The translations under genes were made by a program, and so were the position numbers. From an uncultured Alphaproteobacteria bacterium (GTDB lineage: Bacteria; Pseudomonadota; Alphaproteobacteria; CAAHEQ01; UBA3637): a DNA stretch of 40,772 nucleotides. The notes under the pieces were generated by a model. The model worked only from the letters and a program-made list of their open reading frames with translations. It made no database searches and was not told the DNA's origin. Shown piece after piece: positions 6,763 to 14,746 of the stretch; position 1 is the first letter of the stretch; the number at the start of each line of letters is the position of its first letter. The stretch covers positions 1-40,772 of the forward strand of contig CALGXF010000019.1 of the NCBI GenBank assembly GCA_937935995.1, written 5' to 3'.

Positions 6763-7164
6763 TCAGCGAGAGTAAAGAACGGTTTGTCCGTTTATTCGGA
6801 ATTCTTTAGCAATCGGCCTTACGCCCGGCTGATAGGCAAAGACAATTTCTGCCAGATAATCCGAGGAATTCAGTTTTCGTTCCAAATCACGCGCTTGATT
6901 TTCCGGAACATAATATGAATCCACTTCGGCAAAGTCTTTGTAAGGACAAACACCGTTCCAATCCAGCTGAAAACAATCGGCCTGTTCCCACTTTATTTGA
7001 AATCGGATGTAATGTCCAGATAATATATTACGCGGATCGTATCCTTGCACGGGCAGAACAACTTCCTGTGCGTTTCGAACAAAATGAAGCGCGTAAGACA
7101 TCCAGCCGGCCAAAACCAAAAACGGTATTGACAATAAAATAATCATTCCTTTACTTTTTATCAT
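6763..7164 (-). CDS. GDYXXLXY-domain protein
   Basis: The product is 133 residues. One N-terminal membrane segment (about residues 7-25, MIILLSIPFLVLAGWMSYAL) is followed by an extracytoplasmic domain with LPVQGYDPRNILSGHYIRF (about 37-55). This matches the family signature in which a short GDYXXLXY-like motif is preceded by a V/L-x-G-x-DPR element. Two cysteines at about 63 and 72 (DCFQLDWNGVC) may pair. Genes of this family are commonly found next to DUF2157 membrane proteins, and here the start lies 14 bases inside the end of the DUF2157 gene, so the two are translated together. The biochemical role is unknown; a joint function at the inner membrane is likely. Confidence 0.8.
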   Translation of the reverse strand: MIKSKGMIILLSIPFLVLAGWMSYALHFVRNAQEVVLPVQGYDPRNILSGHYIRFQIKWEQADCFQLDWNGVCPYKDFAEVDSYYVPENQARDLERKLNSSDYLAEIVFAYQPGVRPIAKEFRINGQTVLYSR

Positions 7165-8098
7165 GAACTAACCCTTTGAGCTTATTTTGTATCACGTCAA
7201 AGAAATAATAGTACCCGCCGGCCAGTATCAACAAAATTGTTCCGAAGACAATCAATTGAAGCCCGATGCTCATTAAATTATGATATGCGACAAAGAACAG
7301 CAAGAAAATCCGGCAGACAATAAACACTATAAGATAATGACAAAAACGGACGCTTCTTTCCGGATTTTGCGATATAGTTGCCAAACATACCAAAAATATA
7401 ACAATTGAAATCAATCCGGCAAAATCACCTGTTTGAACGTCTCCCGCAGCCAAAACGAAAATCCCCAACATAAAAGCCACATAGCGAATAACTCTTGCTT
7501 TTGCGCCCCCCAAAAAAGACACGAGAACAACCACGGAAAGCAGACCGGCAATCAACATATAGTTCATATATTTTATAATTTCATAAAGGTATTCCCACAT
7601 CCCGAAAACGAATAAAAGAACGGATGCTATCGGCAACCACATCTTTTTCGTCAAAAATAACAAAGGAACAGAGAGTCCCCACCAAATCATGCTGCCTTGA
7701 TGCCAAGTCAACTGCGTTTGCATATATTGTTGAATAATGGCCATGTTTCCGGCAATAAGCAAAAATGCCGCACTTAAACATAATTCTTTTAAATTCGGGT
7801 AATGATTGTTGTGACAATAAACAACCCCCATGAGCGACAGCAAAAACAAACCAAGCGCGCTTCCCAACTTGACGGAATAAGGAATAACGTCCCAATTGGC
7901 GCCGATAATAAAGCCTAACCCGCTTAAGATACTGATAACACTTAATGTCAGCATTCCCAACAATATTTTTTGGCGTTTTTCTTGTTCGGACATTCCCGGC
8001 CGAAAAATCTTTTTAATGAGTGATTGATATTCCTGTTCATTAAGAGCGCCTTGTTCTTTCAAGGCTTCTAATCGTTCCATTTCTGTTTTTTGTGGCAT
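7151..8098 (-). CDS. DUF2157 multi-pass membrane protein with N-terminal SHOCT-like helix pair
   Basis: The product is 315 residues. Residues about 5-28 (MERLEALKEQGALNEQEYQS) form a short helical hairpin resembling SHOCT. A linker (RPGMSEQEKRQKI) leads to about nine to ten hydrophobic segments from residue 45 to 300, typical of DUF2157. I chose the ATG at 8098, seven bases after an AAGGAG site; the in-frame ATG two codons earlier is too close to that site. The open frame runs further upstream through a poly-G run to 8161, but that part is promoter DNA. The promoter at 8133-8161 contains an 11-G tract in its spacer, so expression is likely phase-variable. It is the first gene of a probable three-gene operon. 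The function of DUF2157 is unknown. Confidence 0.8.
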   Translation of the reverse strand: MPQKTEMERLEALKEQGALNEQEYQSLIKKIFRPGMSEQEKRQKILLGMLTLSVISILSGLGFIIGANWDVIPYSVKLGSALGLFLLSLMGVVYCHNNHYPNLKELCLSAAFLLIAGNMAIIQQYMQTQLTWHQGSMIWWGLSVPLLFLTKKMWLPIASVLLFVFGMWEYLYEIIKYMNYMLIAGLLSVVVLVSFLGGAKARVIRYVAFMLGIFVLAAGDVQTGDFAGLISIVIFLVCLATISQNPERSVRFCHYLIVFIVCRIFLLFFVAYHNLMSIGLQLIVFGTILLILAGGYYYFFDVIQNKLKGLVHDKK

Positions 8099-8132
8099 AA
8101 TCATTCTCCTTTTATAAATACCATATGATGTA

Positions 8133-8161
8133 CTATACCCCCCCCCCCCACCTACTGTCAA
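8133..8161 (-). promoter_or_regulatory. Promoter with an 11-G tract inside its 17-bp spacer (putative phase-variable switch)
   Basis: On the minus strand a perfect TTGACA (8161-8156) and TATAGT (8138-8133, five of six) are separated by exactly 17 bases: GTAGGT followed by eleven G. Gain or loss of G by slippage would change the spacing between the two hexamers and so the promoter strength. The predicted transcript starts near 8126, with a leader of about 28 bases containing the AAGGAG site of the DUF2157 gene. Confidence 0.75.
8139..8149. repeat. 11-base poly-C (poly-G on the minus strand) tract
   Basis: This is an uninterrupted homopolymer wholly inside the spacer of the promoter at 8133-8161. 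It is the only other C/G run above ten bases that I see besides 54-66. Confidence 0.95.
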
Positions 8162-8231
8162 GCTCTTTTTTACAAATAAACTTCAAATTTTTGAAAAACG
8201 AACACAGAGCCGGTTCGCCGTTTATTTTTCC

Positions 8232-8261
8232 TTTTCAAAAAACATAAACTGGTATTATAAT
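8232..8261 (+). promoter_or_regulatory. Candidate promoter of ogt
   Basis: A perfect TATAAT (8256-8261) is preceded, 18 bases upstream, by TTTTCA (8232-8237), a four-of-six -35. Transcription would begin near 8268, about 32 bases before the start at 8300. Confidence 0.45.
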
Positions 8262-8299
8262 CGTGTCAGGAACATGAATATGAACAACGGGAGCATCAC

Positions 8300-8833
8300 A
8301 TGTTTTCAACATATTATCAATCCCCAATCGGGCGACTTTTATTAACGAGCGACGGAACGGCATTAACGGGACTGTGGATAGACAAACAAAAATATTATGC
8401 TGACACGGCTCCTGCCGACTTATGTGAGAAAGCGGACTTGCCGATTTTTGAATACACGCGGCAATGGCTGGACAGCTATTTTCATAAAAAAATGCCGGCC
8501 GCTTTTGAAAAACCGTTAGCACCGCACGGCGGCCCTTTCCGTCAGGCTGTTTGGAAAATTTTATGTGAAATTCCCTATGGCCAAGTCATAACTTACGGAC
8601 AAATTGCGCAAAAAATCGCGCGAGACACCGGAAAGAATATGTCTGCTCAAGCGGTTGGCGGTGCTGTCGGCCGAAATCCGATTTCCATCATTATTCCGTG
8701 CCACCGCGTCGTCGGGACAAACGGCAGCCTGACCGGATACGCCGGCGGCATTGATGTCAAAATCAAGCTGTTGCAGTTAGAAGGCGTTGATATGACTCAT
8801 CTTTTTCGCCCCCGAAAAGGAACAGCTTTATAA
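8300..8833 (+). CDS. ogt: Methylated-DNA--protein-cysteine S-methyltransferase
   Basis: The product is 177 residues. The suicide enzyme removes the methyl group from O6-methylguanine (and O4-methylthymine) in DNA by transferring it to its own cysteine. The active-site motif PCHRV is at residues 133-137 with acceptor Cys134. Upstream is the helix-turn-helix and arginine finger region (YGQVITYGQIAQKIA, AVGGAVGRNP), and downstream is GYAGG, all in canonical order. The short N-terminal domain (about 1-75) fits the Ogt type; there is no AdaA DNA-binding domain. A GGGAG ribosome site precedes the ATG. The last six bases overlap the convergent glycosyltransferase gene at 8828. It acts in the cytoplasm on chromosomal DNA. 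Confidence 0.95.
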   Translation: MFSTYYQSPIGRLLLTSDGTALTGLWIDKQKYYADTAPADLCEKADLPIFEYTRQWLDSYFHKKMPAAFEKPLAPHGGPFRQAVWKILCEIPYGQVITYGQIAQKIARDTGKNMSAQAVGGAVGRNPISIIIPCHRVVGTNGSLTGYAGGIDVKIKLLQLEGVDMTHLFRPRKGTAL

Positions 8834-9787
8834 GGGCAACTTATTAATTATTTCTTTTAAATAATAATAAAAATATGAATGCTTCATCAATTTTTGGAAT
8901 TTTCGATAACTTTCCGGATGCTTCCAACAATCAAAGTCAGCTTTTGTCAATCCGCTTTTTTTAAAGAATGCTTTATCGCGGTTGAACAATCTTTTATTCA
9001 TCAGAGGCGAAAAACTAATTTGCCAGCTGTAAATAACTGCTTTCATGACATTAAAGGTTCTTTCCTTATATAAATTTAATCGCTTTAAGTCTTTTTCCAA
9101 TTGTTCAAAAACAATTTCATCGTTCAGATTTTGTTTTTCAAAAGAAGCTTTCGCATGACTCATCGACGATGAAGTAATGCGATAGGTTACCCCTATTTCA
9201 TTTAAATAAAACAAACGTTCTGCCTTTAAAAGAGCCGGCAATACAAAATTGTGATCTGCGGAAATAGATGCTGTAGATAATGAAAAATGATATTTTTTAA
9301 TAAACGGTATTCGCCATGCTTGATTCCATAAAACAACAGAATCTAACATATCATATTCTTTAAGGGTAAGAGGTCCTGTAGAATACCTTTTTACCCAACA
9401 TCCTTTTTCATCATGATTTAAATATTCAAAAGGATAAATAATAACATCCGGTTGTGTTGAACAATGCTTAATTACTTCTACAACTTTTTCACAAATATCC
9501 GACTTATAGAGATCATCTGCATCCAAAAACATTAAATAATCTCCTTTGGCCTTTGTTATAGCAAAATTTCGAGAAAGACCTGCTCCGCAATTTTGTTCAT
9601 TGACAAACAAATGAATCCGTTTATCCTTTCGGCAATAATCCTTCGCCATCTTTCCGGAATCATCCGTAGAAGCATCATTGATAAGTAAAAGCTCCCAATC
9701 GGGATATGTTTGTGCTAAAACACTTTCAATGGCTTGAGATAAATAAGCTTGCGCATTATAAAAAGGAAGAACAATAGAAAGGAGCAT
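8828..9787 (-). CDS. Family 2 glycosyltransferase
   Basis: The product is 319 residues. It is a GT-A fold enzyme that would transfer a sugar from a nucleotide sugar to a growing surface glycan at the cytoplasmic face of the membrane. Seen are the start LSIVLPFYNAQAYLSQAIES, the INDASTDDS loop (about 36-44) that binds the nucleotide, and the metal-binding DADD at 89-92. The C-terminal half, rich in Tyr, Lys and Phe, has no clear membrane segment. It is the last gene of the minus arm of the glycan locus, 58 bases after the GT8-GT4 gene. Its DNA looks more AT-rich than the neighbouring plus-strand ogt, hinting at separate ancestry. Donor and acceptor cannot be told from sequence. Confidence 0.85.
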   Translation of the reverse strand: MLLSIVLPFYNAQAYLSQAIESVLAQTYPDWELLLINDASTDDSGKMAKDYCRKDKRIHLFVNEQNCGAGLSRNFAITKAKGDYLMFLDADDLYKSDICEKVVEVIKHCSTQPDVIIYPFEYLNHDEKGCWVKRYSTGPLTLKEYDMLDSVVLWNQAWRIPFIKKYHFSLSTASISADHNFVLPALLKAERLFYLNEIGVTYRITSSSMSHAKASFEKQNLNDEIVFEQLEKDLKRLNLYKERTFNVMKAVIYSWQISFSPLMNKRLFNRDKAFFKKSGLTKADFDCWKHPESYRKFQKLMKHSYFYYYLKEIINKLPL

Positions 9788-9845
9788 TTTTATTCATCCC
9801 TTTTATCATACAAATAAAGACAAAATATCCGCTTCAATAACTTCA

Positions 9846-11777
9846 TCATTCAGCCTCTTGATAAATCACACTTTTTAAATCATGTATAAACTTGGGAACA
9901 TTATGAACTTTTTCCACATATTCCCGAGCCGCTTTTGACAGTTGCTTTCTTTTTTTATCGTTTTCCATCAGCTCTTTTACAGCATCAACAAATAAATCCA
10001 CTTGATCAAAACCGTCTCCCAACACGTCGCCGACCCAAATACCGAAACGACTTGTCACGTTCTCGGGATTTCTGTTACTGACCAAAACCGTTCCATAAGC
10101 GAGAGCTTCTAAAAAAGAAATCGGAAGCGCTTCATGGATAGATGTATTAATCAAGATTTTTGCATCCTTCAAATATTGATTTTTTTCTTGTCCTTCCACA
10201 AGCCCGGTAAAATTCAAATTAGGGATATTTTTATATTTATCAAAAATGTATTCAGTTCTTTTCTTATGTTTGTTTGTTGCACCCAACACATAAAATTGAT
10301 ATTCAGGTAAACGTTTGGCAATTTCACAAAATAACCAACCTCGTTTAACATCTTCTAAACGTCCTAAAAAAACAATTTGGTTTTTTTTAGGATACGTTTT
10401 GACATCAAATTGAGAATCTAACTCAATAGGATTAGGCAAATATTGAATCGGTGTATCCTCAGCCAACCGATATAAATCCTTTGCTTTTTGATTTAAAAAT
10501 AAGCCTTGAGTTATAAATCTGACCCGGCCTTGATGATACCAATCATGAACAAAATCATAAATTCTTTGACAATAATAATTCGGCTCCGGCATTAATGTCA
10601 TTGTTGCAATTTCATCCCACTCGTATTGAGGTCGCGGATCTTGAATCCACAAAATCAGTTTCTTGTTCGGATCCGTTTCATGTTTCAAAACATAATCGGA
10701 TGTCAGCTCAATACTTAAATACAGATTGTAATCTTGCTTCTTCAGCCACCGTTTCGCGAAGAAAGACCAACGCGGCAGCTTGTATAAATTCACATCGTCC
10801 ACGTGATATTTTTCACACCGGTAATGAGAATGACCTTTCCCCAACAAGACGTCTATCTGAATGTTGTCGTCCGGAATATATTTCGCAATATATTTGCGCG
10901 CCAAAAAACCGTATCCGCCAAAAGCCGTTCCTGCTCCGCCGAAAAATTCATCAATCAATAAACCGACTTTTATTTTTCGATTTTGAACGCGATGAAATAC
11001 TTTTTCATATTTTTGATACACTTTTTTCAATTGATGCGAATACTGTTTAATCCATGGCTTTTTGAAGCCCGTAAAATGGAAAACAACAGCCTTGCTGCGT
11101 TTGGATTTTTCTTTTTTATAATGATAACTCGTGAAATTATAAATACTGTCAACCAATTTTATTTTTCCCAAAAGCGTTAAATTAATGATGTCCTGATCTT
11201 GAAAACAAATCCGATCTTTCCATTGTTCTTGCATTTCAAGAAATTGTTTAGAAACAGATTGTTCCCTCATTTTCTTTAAGTTAAACAATAAAACGCCGGC
11301 ATTCACATATACATCTTTTTTTTGAAACCCGAGCGTCGATTTATAATTTAACTTTTCAATCCACAAATCCGGTACACCGGCAGCTAAATACGCCTCCTCT
11401 GATAACGGCGTCTGCCACAAAGGTGTTAAATCTCCCGCCACAATCAAGTCTGCATCCAAATAAAGCACCTTGTCCAAATCGGGTAACAGGTCAGCAATGA
11501 CATACCTGAAATAAGTTTCAATCGAAATGTGGGGAATTGTCAGTTTCAACCCTTGAAACAAAGCCGCCGGCGGAACCAAGTATTCTACGTCAAATCGAGG
11601 AAAGCGTGTTTTCAGTTTCCAAATCTGCTTCTTACTTTCTTCCGTTAAATCGGCCGATAAAATATGAAAGGAAAAATCCGTATTCGGATTATTTTGTAAC
11701 ACGGAAGCCATTGCTGCGCCTAAATGCGTTACATAATTATTACTGACACAAAAAACAATGTGAATGCCTGTTGTCAT
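9846..11777 (-). CDS. Two-domain glycosyltransferase: GT8 fused to GT4
   Basis: The product is 643 residues, about twice the usual length. Residues 1-260 are a family 8 enzyme of the LgtC type: IHIVFCVSNNYVTHLGAAM at the start, the metal-binding DAD at 108-110 (VLYLDADLIVAGD), then QDQDIINL and a C-terminal HFTGFKKPW. Residues about 268-640 are a GT-B fold family 4 enzyme: GLLIDEFFGGAGTAFGG at its start, a second Rossmann unit with VFLGRLEDVKRGW, and the E-x7-E element HEALPISFLEALAYG. Two transfers by one polypeptide are therefore likely, a retaining hexosyl step by each domain. The start codon shares one base with the upstream stop (TAATG), implying coupled translation. Both catalytic signatures look intact. 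Confidence 0.88.
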   Translation of the reverse strand: MTTGIHIVFCVSNNYVTHLGAAMASVLQNNPNTDFSFHILSADLTEESKKQIWKLKTRFPRFDVEYLVPPAALFQGLKLTIPHISIETYFRYVIADLLPDLDKVLYLDADLIVAGDLTPLWQTPLSEEAYLAAGVPDLWIEKLNYKSTLGFQKKDVYVNAGVLLFNLKKMREQSVSKQFLEMQEQWKDRICFQDQDIINLTLLGKIKLVDSIYNFTSYHYKKEKSKRSKAVVFHFTGFKKPWIKQYSHQLKKVYQKYEKVFHRVQNRKIKVGLLIDEFFGGAGTAFGGYGFLARKYIAKYIPDDNIQIDVLLGKGHSHYRCEKYHVDDVNLYKLPRWSFFAKRWLKKQDYNLYLSIELTSDYVLKHETDPNKKLILWIQDPRPQYEWDEIATMTLMPEPNYYCQRIYDFVHDWYHQGRVRFITQGLFLNQKAKDLYRLAEDTPIQYLPNPIELDSQFDVKTYPKKNQIVFLGRLEDVKRGWLFCEIAKRLPEYQFYVLGATNKHKKRTEYIFDKYKNIPNLNFTGLVEGQEKNQYLKDAKILINTSIHEALPISFLEALAYGTVLVSNRNPENVTSRFGIWVGDVLGDGFDQVDLFVDAVKELMENDKKRKQLSKAAREYVEKVHNVPKFIHDLKSVIYQEAE

Positions 11778-12946
11778 TACTTAAAAATCCTTTTCATCAT
11801 CGGAATAACGGACGAAACATCTTTGGCTTTCATCAATCGCCGATAAGCCCAATAACGCATGACCTTATGGCCTTTGCAAGAAAACCATCCTTTCTCGTTT
11901 AACTGGATAAAAAACTGTTGATACACTTGCAATATCTGAATCAATTCCGCCGTATTTGTCACATGACGGAAAATACTGTTAAAAGCTTGCTTTATGATTC
12001 GAGGGAAAATGCGTTTCAAAATGTAGTTCAATTCCTTTTGATGGTCTTGATAACATGTCAAAGCAGCATTCAATCCGATGCAGTAATCTGTTAGTTTCTT
12101 TACCGTCCAATTAGAATGCGTAATGGATTGATTATTTTCCATATAATAGTAAAGAGGTACCTGTGTCACAACCGTTTTCGGATGCTTTTTCATCAAACAA
12201 ACCGCATACGGAAAATCTTCGAAATAAATGCCCGGAATAAAGGTCCTATCAGCAATCAATGATTTTTTATAAAGCTTAACACAAGCATGGACGGAAATAT
12301 GAAAGCGCCCTTTATCGCCCAAAAGAGACAACGGATTAGAAGTCACCGTAACCGGCACATGATGACTGTCAACGGGTTCAAAAACCGTCGGCACCTGTTT
12401 CACGCGTTTCTGTTGACACACAACCATATCCGCTTCATGCCGAATCATCAAATCATAAAGGCATGCAAACGTCTGCGGATGCAACGTGTCGTCCGAATCC
12501 AAGAAATAAACATACGTTCCGCAAGCCGCCGCAACACCGGCATTACGTGCGGCCGACAAACCTTGATTTTTTTGGGAAATAAGATGTATCCGGGCGTCCT
12601 TTTTCCGATACGCTTCTAAAATCTTTAAAGACGTATCCGTACTGCCGTCATTGATACAGATAATTTCATAGTTCGTAAAAGTCTGATTTAAAACAGAATC
12701 TAAACAACTCTTTAAATACTTTTCCACATTATAAACGGGAATAATGACGGAAATTTCGGGAAGCTTTTCAGCTTCGAAACAAGGCGCTTTCTTCATCAAA
12801 CAAATCCAATCTCGGTATCTACACGATTGTTCTTGTCTTTTAGTTATAAAGGGATTGAAACAATAAGTCAATGCCTGACCCACTTTTACCTTTTTAAGGA
12901 TGGTTGCGAAATTCCATTTTTCAAGAGAAATCCTGCCTTTTTTCAA
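11777..12946 (-). CDS. Family 2 glycosyltransferase with N-terminal extension
   Basis: The product is 389 residues if translation starts at the TTG at 12946. The GT-A domain begins at about residue 63 (PEISVIIPVYNVEKYLKSCL) and carries INDGSTDTS and the metal-binding DSDD (YFLDSDDTLHPQ). The first 60 residues are basic and unusual for the family. No ATG or clear ribosome site supports the 12946 start, so the true start may lie further inside; the DNA nonetheless reads as coding there. The C-terminal 150 residues are helical and basic, probably for membrane or acceptor contact. It is the first gene of the minus arm, divergent from the DUF4422 gene across 146 bases of AT-rich DNA. Its substrate is unknown. 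Confidence 0.82.
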   Translation of the reverse strand: MKKGRISLEKWNFATILKKVKVGQALTYCFNPFITKRQEQSCRYRDWICLMKKAPCFEAEKLPEISVIIPVYNVEKYLKSCLDSVLNQTFTNYEIICINDGSTDTSLKILEAYRKKDARIHLISQKNQGLSAARNAGVAAACGTYVYFLDSDDTLHPQTFACLYDLMIRHEADMVVCQQKRVKQVPTVFEPVDSHHVPVTVTSNPLSLLGDKGRFHISVHACVKLYKKSLIADRTFIPGIYFEDFPYAVCLMKKHPKTVVTQVPLYYYMENNQSITHSNWTVKKLTDYCIGLNAALTCYQDHQKELNYILKRIFPRIIKQAFNSIFRHVTNTAELIQILQVYQQFFIQLNEKGWFSCKGHKVMRYWAYRRLMKAKDVSSVIPMMKRIFK

Positions 12947-13032
12947 ATAAAAATTTTTTAATATGTAAATCTTTTAAAATCAATAATTACACTCAAAAAT
13001 AGAATACTATAATTATCATTTGCATTTTATGA

Positions 13033-13061
13033 TTGAAATCAGATACGATTTAGAATAGACT
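13033..13061 (+). promoter_or_regulatory. Candidate promoter of the plus-strand glycan operon
   Basis: TTGAAA (13033-13038) and TAGACT (13056-13061) are spaced by 17 bases, starting transcription near 13068. A second possible -10, TATAAT at 13008-13013, lies in the same divergent region and reads as TATAGT (13006-13011) on the minus strand for the other arm. The ten following genes are close or overlapping and could form one transcript. Confidence 0.4.
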
Positions 13062-13092
13062 TCAGGCAATGCATGAATAAGGAAAAACGCTT

Positions 13093-13938
13093 ATGAATAT
13101 AAAGCTCTTCGTTTGCTGTCACAAGGCGACGCCGATGATTCAAAATCCGACTCTGACTCCCATTTGGGTGGGAGGAAGCCGTCCGACCGGTTCGGCATGC
13201 GCTGACAACACGGGCGATCATATCAGCGAGAAAAATCCGTTTTTCTCTGAACTGACGGCGCATTATTGGATTTGGAAGAATGTTGATGCGGACTATTACG
13301 GGATTTTTCATTACCGCCGCTTTTTGGACTTTTCCGAAAAGCCTGGCTTTGCCTCCTTTCACACATTTTCAAATAAATTATCCCGCCGGTACGGATGGAC
13401 CCCTGAAATGATTGCGCAAAAGTGTCGAAATGCTGATATTATTTTACCTCAACGCAAGAAAGTGTCCATTCACCGGCCGATGTCTCTTTACAACTATTAT
13501 GCGCAAGAACATCACATCAAGGATTTAGATGCGGCTTTAGCTGTTTTGAAAGAAAAGTACCCGGAAATGATGCCGACCGCAAAAGACGTGCTGAATGAAA
13601 AAACGGGTTATTTTTGTAATTTGTTTATCATGAGCAAGCCTTATTTTCAGGCCTATGAAAAATGGTTGTTCGATATTTTGTTTGAAGTGGAAAAACGCAT
13701 TGACATCTCATCATACGATTCGTATCAACGGCGTGTTTTCGGCTTTTTATCGGAAAGGCTTCAAAACATATACATCGAACATTTAAAACGTCACACATCT
13801 GTTCGAATCACGGAATTGCCGCTGGTTTACTGGGAGACGGATGCCAAAACGTTTTATAAAAGAAAGATTAAATATGTAAAACGCCGTTTTCTGCGGCTGA
13901 TAGGATTATACCATGACAAAAATCATCATCACCGGTGA
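13093..13938 (+). CDS. DUF4422 putative glycosyltransferase
   Basis: The product is 281 residues. Hallmarks of the DUF4422 family are present in order: IKLFVCCHKATP at the start, GDHISEKNPFFSELTAHYWIWKN (about 37-59), the DYYGIFHYRRFLDF segment (about 63-76), and KTGYFCNLFIMSKPYF in the C-terminal half. Members sit in capsule and O-antigen loci and are annotated as glycosyltransferase-like; the reaction is inferred from context. It is the first gene of the plus arm. Its end overlaps the next gene by 26 bases. A similar domain recurs as the N-terminal half of the protein at 21807-23753. Confidence 0.82.
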   Translation: MNIKLFVCCHKATPMIQNPTLTPIWVGGSRPTGSACADNTGDHISEKNPFFSELTAHYWIWKNVDADYYGIFHYRRFLDFSEKPGFASFHTFSNKLSRRYGWTPEMIAQKCRNADIILPQRKKVSIHRPMSLYNYYAQEHHIKDLDAALAVLKEKYPEMMPTAKDVLNEKTGYFCNLFIMSKPYFQAYEKWLFDILFEVEKRIDISSYDSYQRRVFGFLSERLQNIYIEHLKRHTSVRITELPLVYWETDAKTFYKRKIKYVKRRFLRLIGLYHDKNHHHR

Positions 13939-14746
13939 AACCAGCTATCTTGCGCAAGGCATAAGAGAATCTTTTGTACAGGATGACGTAACGATATTGT
14001 TCATGCCTGACTTGGAAAAGAACGCTCATCTGATTCGCTCGGCCGACGTTGTTATCAACTTTTGTCTGCATCCGGAATTTTCCTCGCGAAATTTCACGGT
14101 GGATGAAATCATTGACACGGACATTGCAAAATGCATCCAAGGGACAGATGTCCGTTATTTCTTTTTAAGTTCCAGAAAAGTATACGGTTCGTCTCAAGAC
14201 GTCACGGTTTATAAAGAAGAAGCACCGCTGGCGGCAACTGACTTTTATTCCCGCAATAAAATCAAAGAAGAAGAACACTTAAAATCTATTTTAGGCGATC
14301 AACTGACAATCGTCCGAATTGCCAATGTCATCGGAGAGCCTGTTTTGCGCAAAGGATATAAAACATTCATCGGATGGATTACATCGGAAATGGCCGAAAA
14401 ACACCATTTAACGGCAACGGAAAACCCGGCAACCGTCAAAGATTACATCACCCGCGCTTATTTGCAATCGGCTTTGCATGCCCTGGTACATGCGGATGCG
14501 CGCGGCGTTTATAATATCGGTTCCGGCTTCGGAACGTCCCTTTTCGAACTGTTGACGGAAATGGTCGGACCTCAAAATGTTGATTTTGATTCAAGCAAAA
14601 CGCCTAAAGACCAATTCATTTTGGATTGTCAAAAGCTACACCGGCATGTTTTACCGATGACAAAGCCCATGTTAATCAGCCAATGCCGCAAAAATCAAAA
14701 AATTTTACGGGCAGCGTATGAACAAAAGGAGCTTGTTTACGCATGA
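13913..14746 (+). CDS. NAD(P)-dependent epimerase/dehydratase-like protein
   Basis: The product is 277 residues of the extended short-chain dehydrogenase type. The N-terminal Rossmann start is KIIITGETSYLAQGI (3-17), where the usual TGxxGxxG has become TGETSYLAQG with the second glycine missing. SSRKVYGS (about 86-93) supplies the serine, and YSRNK (about 112-116) gives the catalytic Tyr and Lys. The downstream parts (RIANVIGEP, VYNIGSG) fit sugar-nucleotide epimerases. It overlaps both neighbours (26 bases upstream, 4 bases with the first mutase). It would modify a nucleotide-linked hexose before transfer. The altered glycine motif makes cofactor binding less certain. Confidence 0.78.
   Translation: MTKIIITGETSYLAQGIRESFVQDDVTILFMPDLEKNAHLIRSADVVINFCLHPEFSSRNFTVDEIIDTDIAKCIQGTDVRYFFLSSRKVYGSSQDVTVYKEEAPLAATDFYSRNKIKEEEHLKSILGDQLTIVRIANVIGEPVLRKGYKTFIGWITSEMAEKHHLTATENPATVKDYITRAYLQSALHALVHADARGVYNIGSGFGTSLFELLTEMVGPQNVDFDSSKTPKDQFILDCQKLHRHVLPMTKPMLISQCRKNQKILRAAYEQKELVYA

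Noticed and set aside
8099..8161. N-terminal extension of the DUF2157 protein (MTVGGGGGYSTSYG) coded by the poly-G tract.
   Set aside because: This DNA is a textbook promoter with its spacer in the tract, and a good ribosome site lies just before the ATG at 8098.
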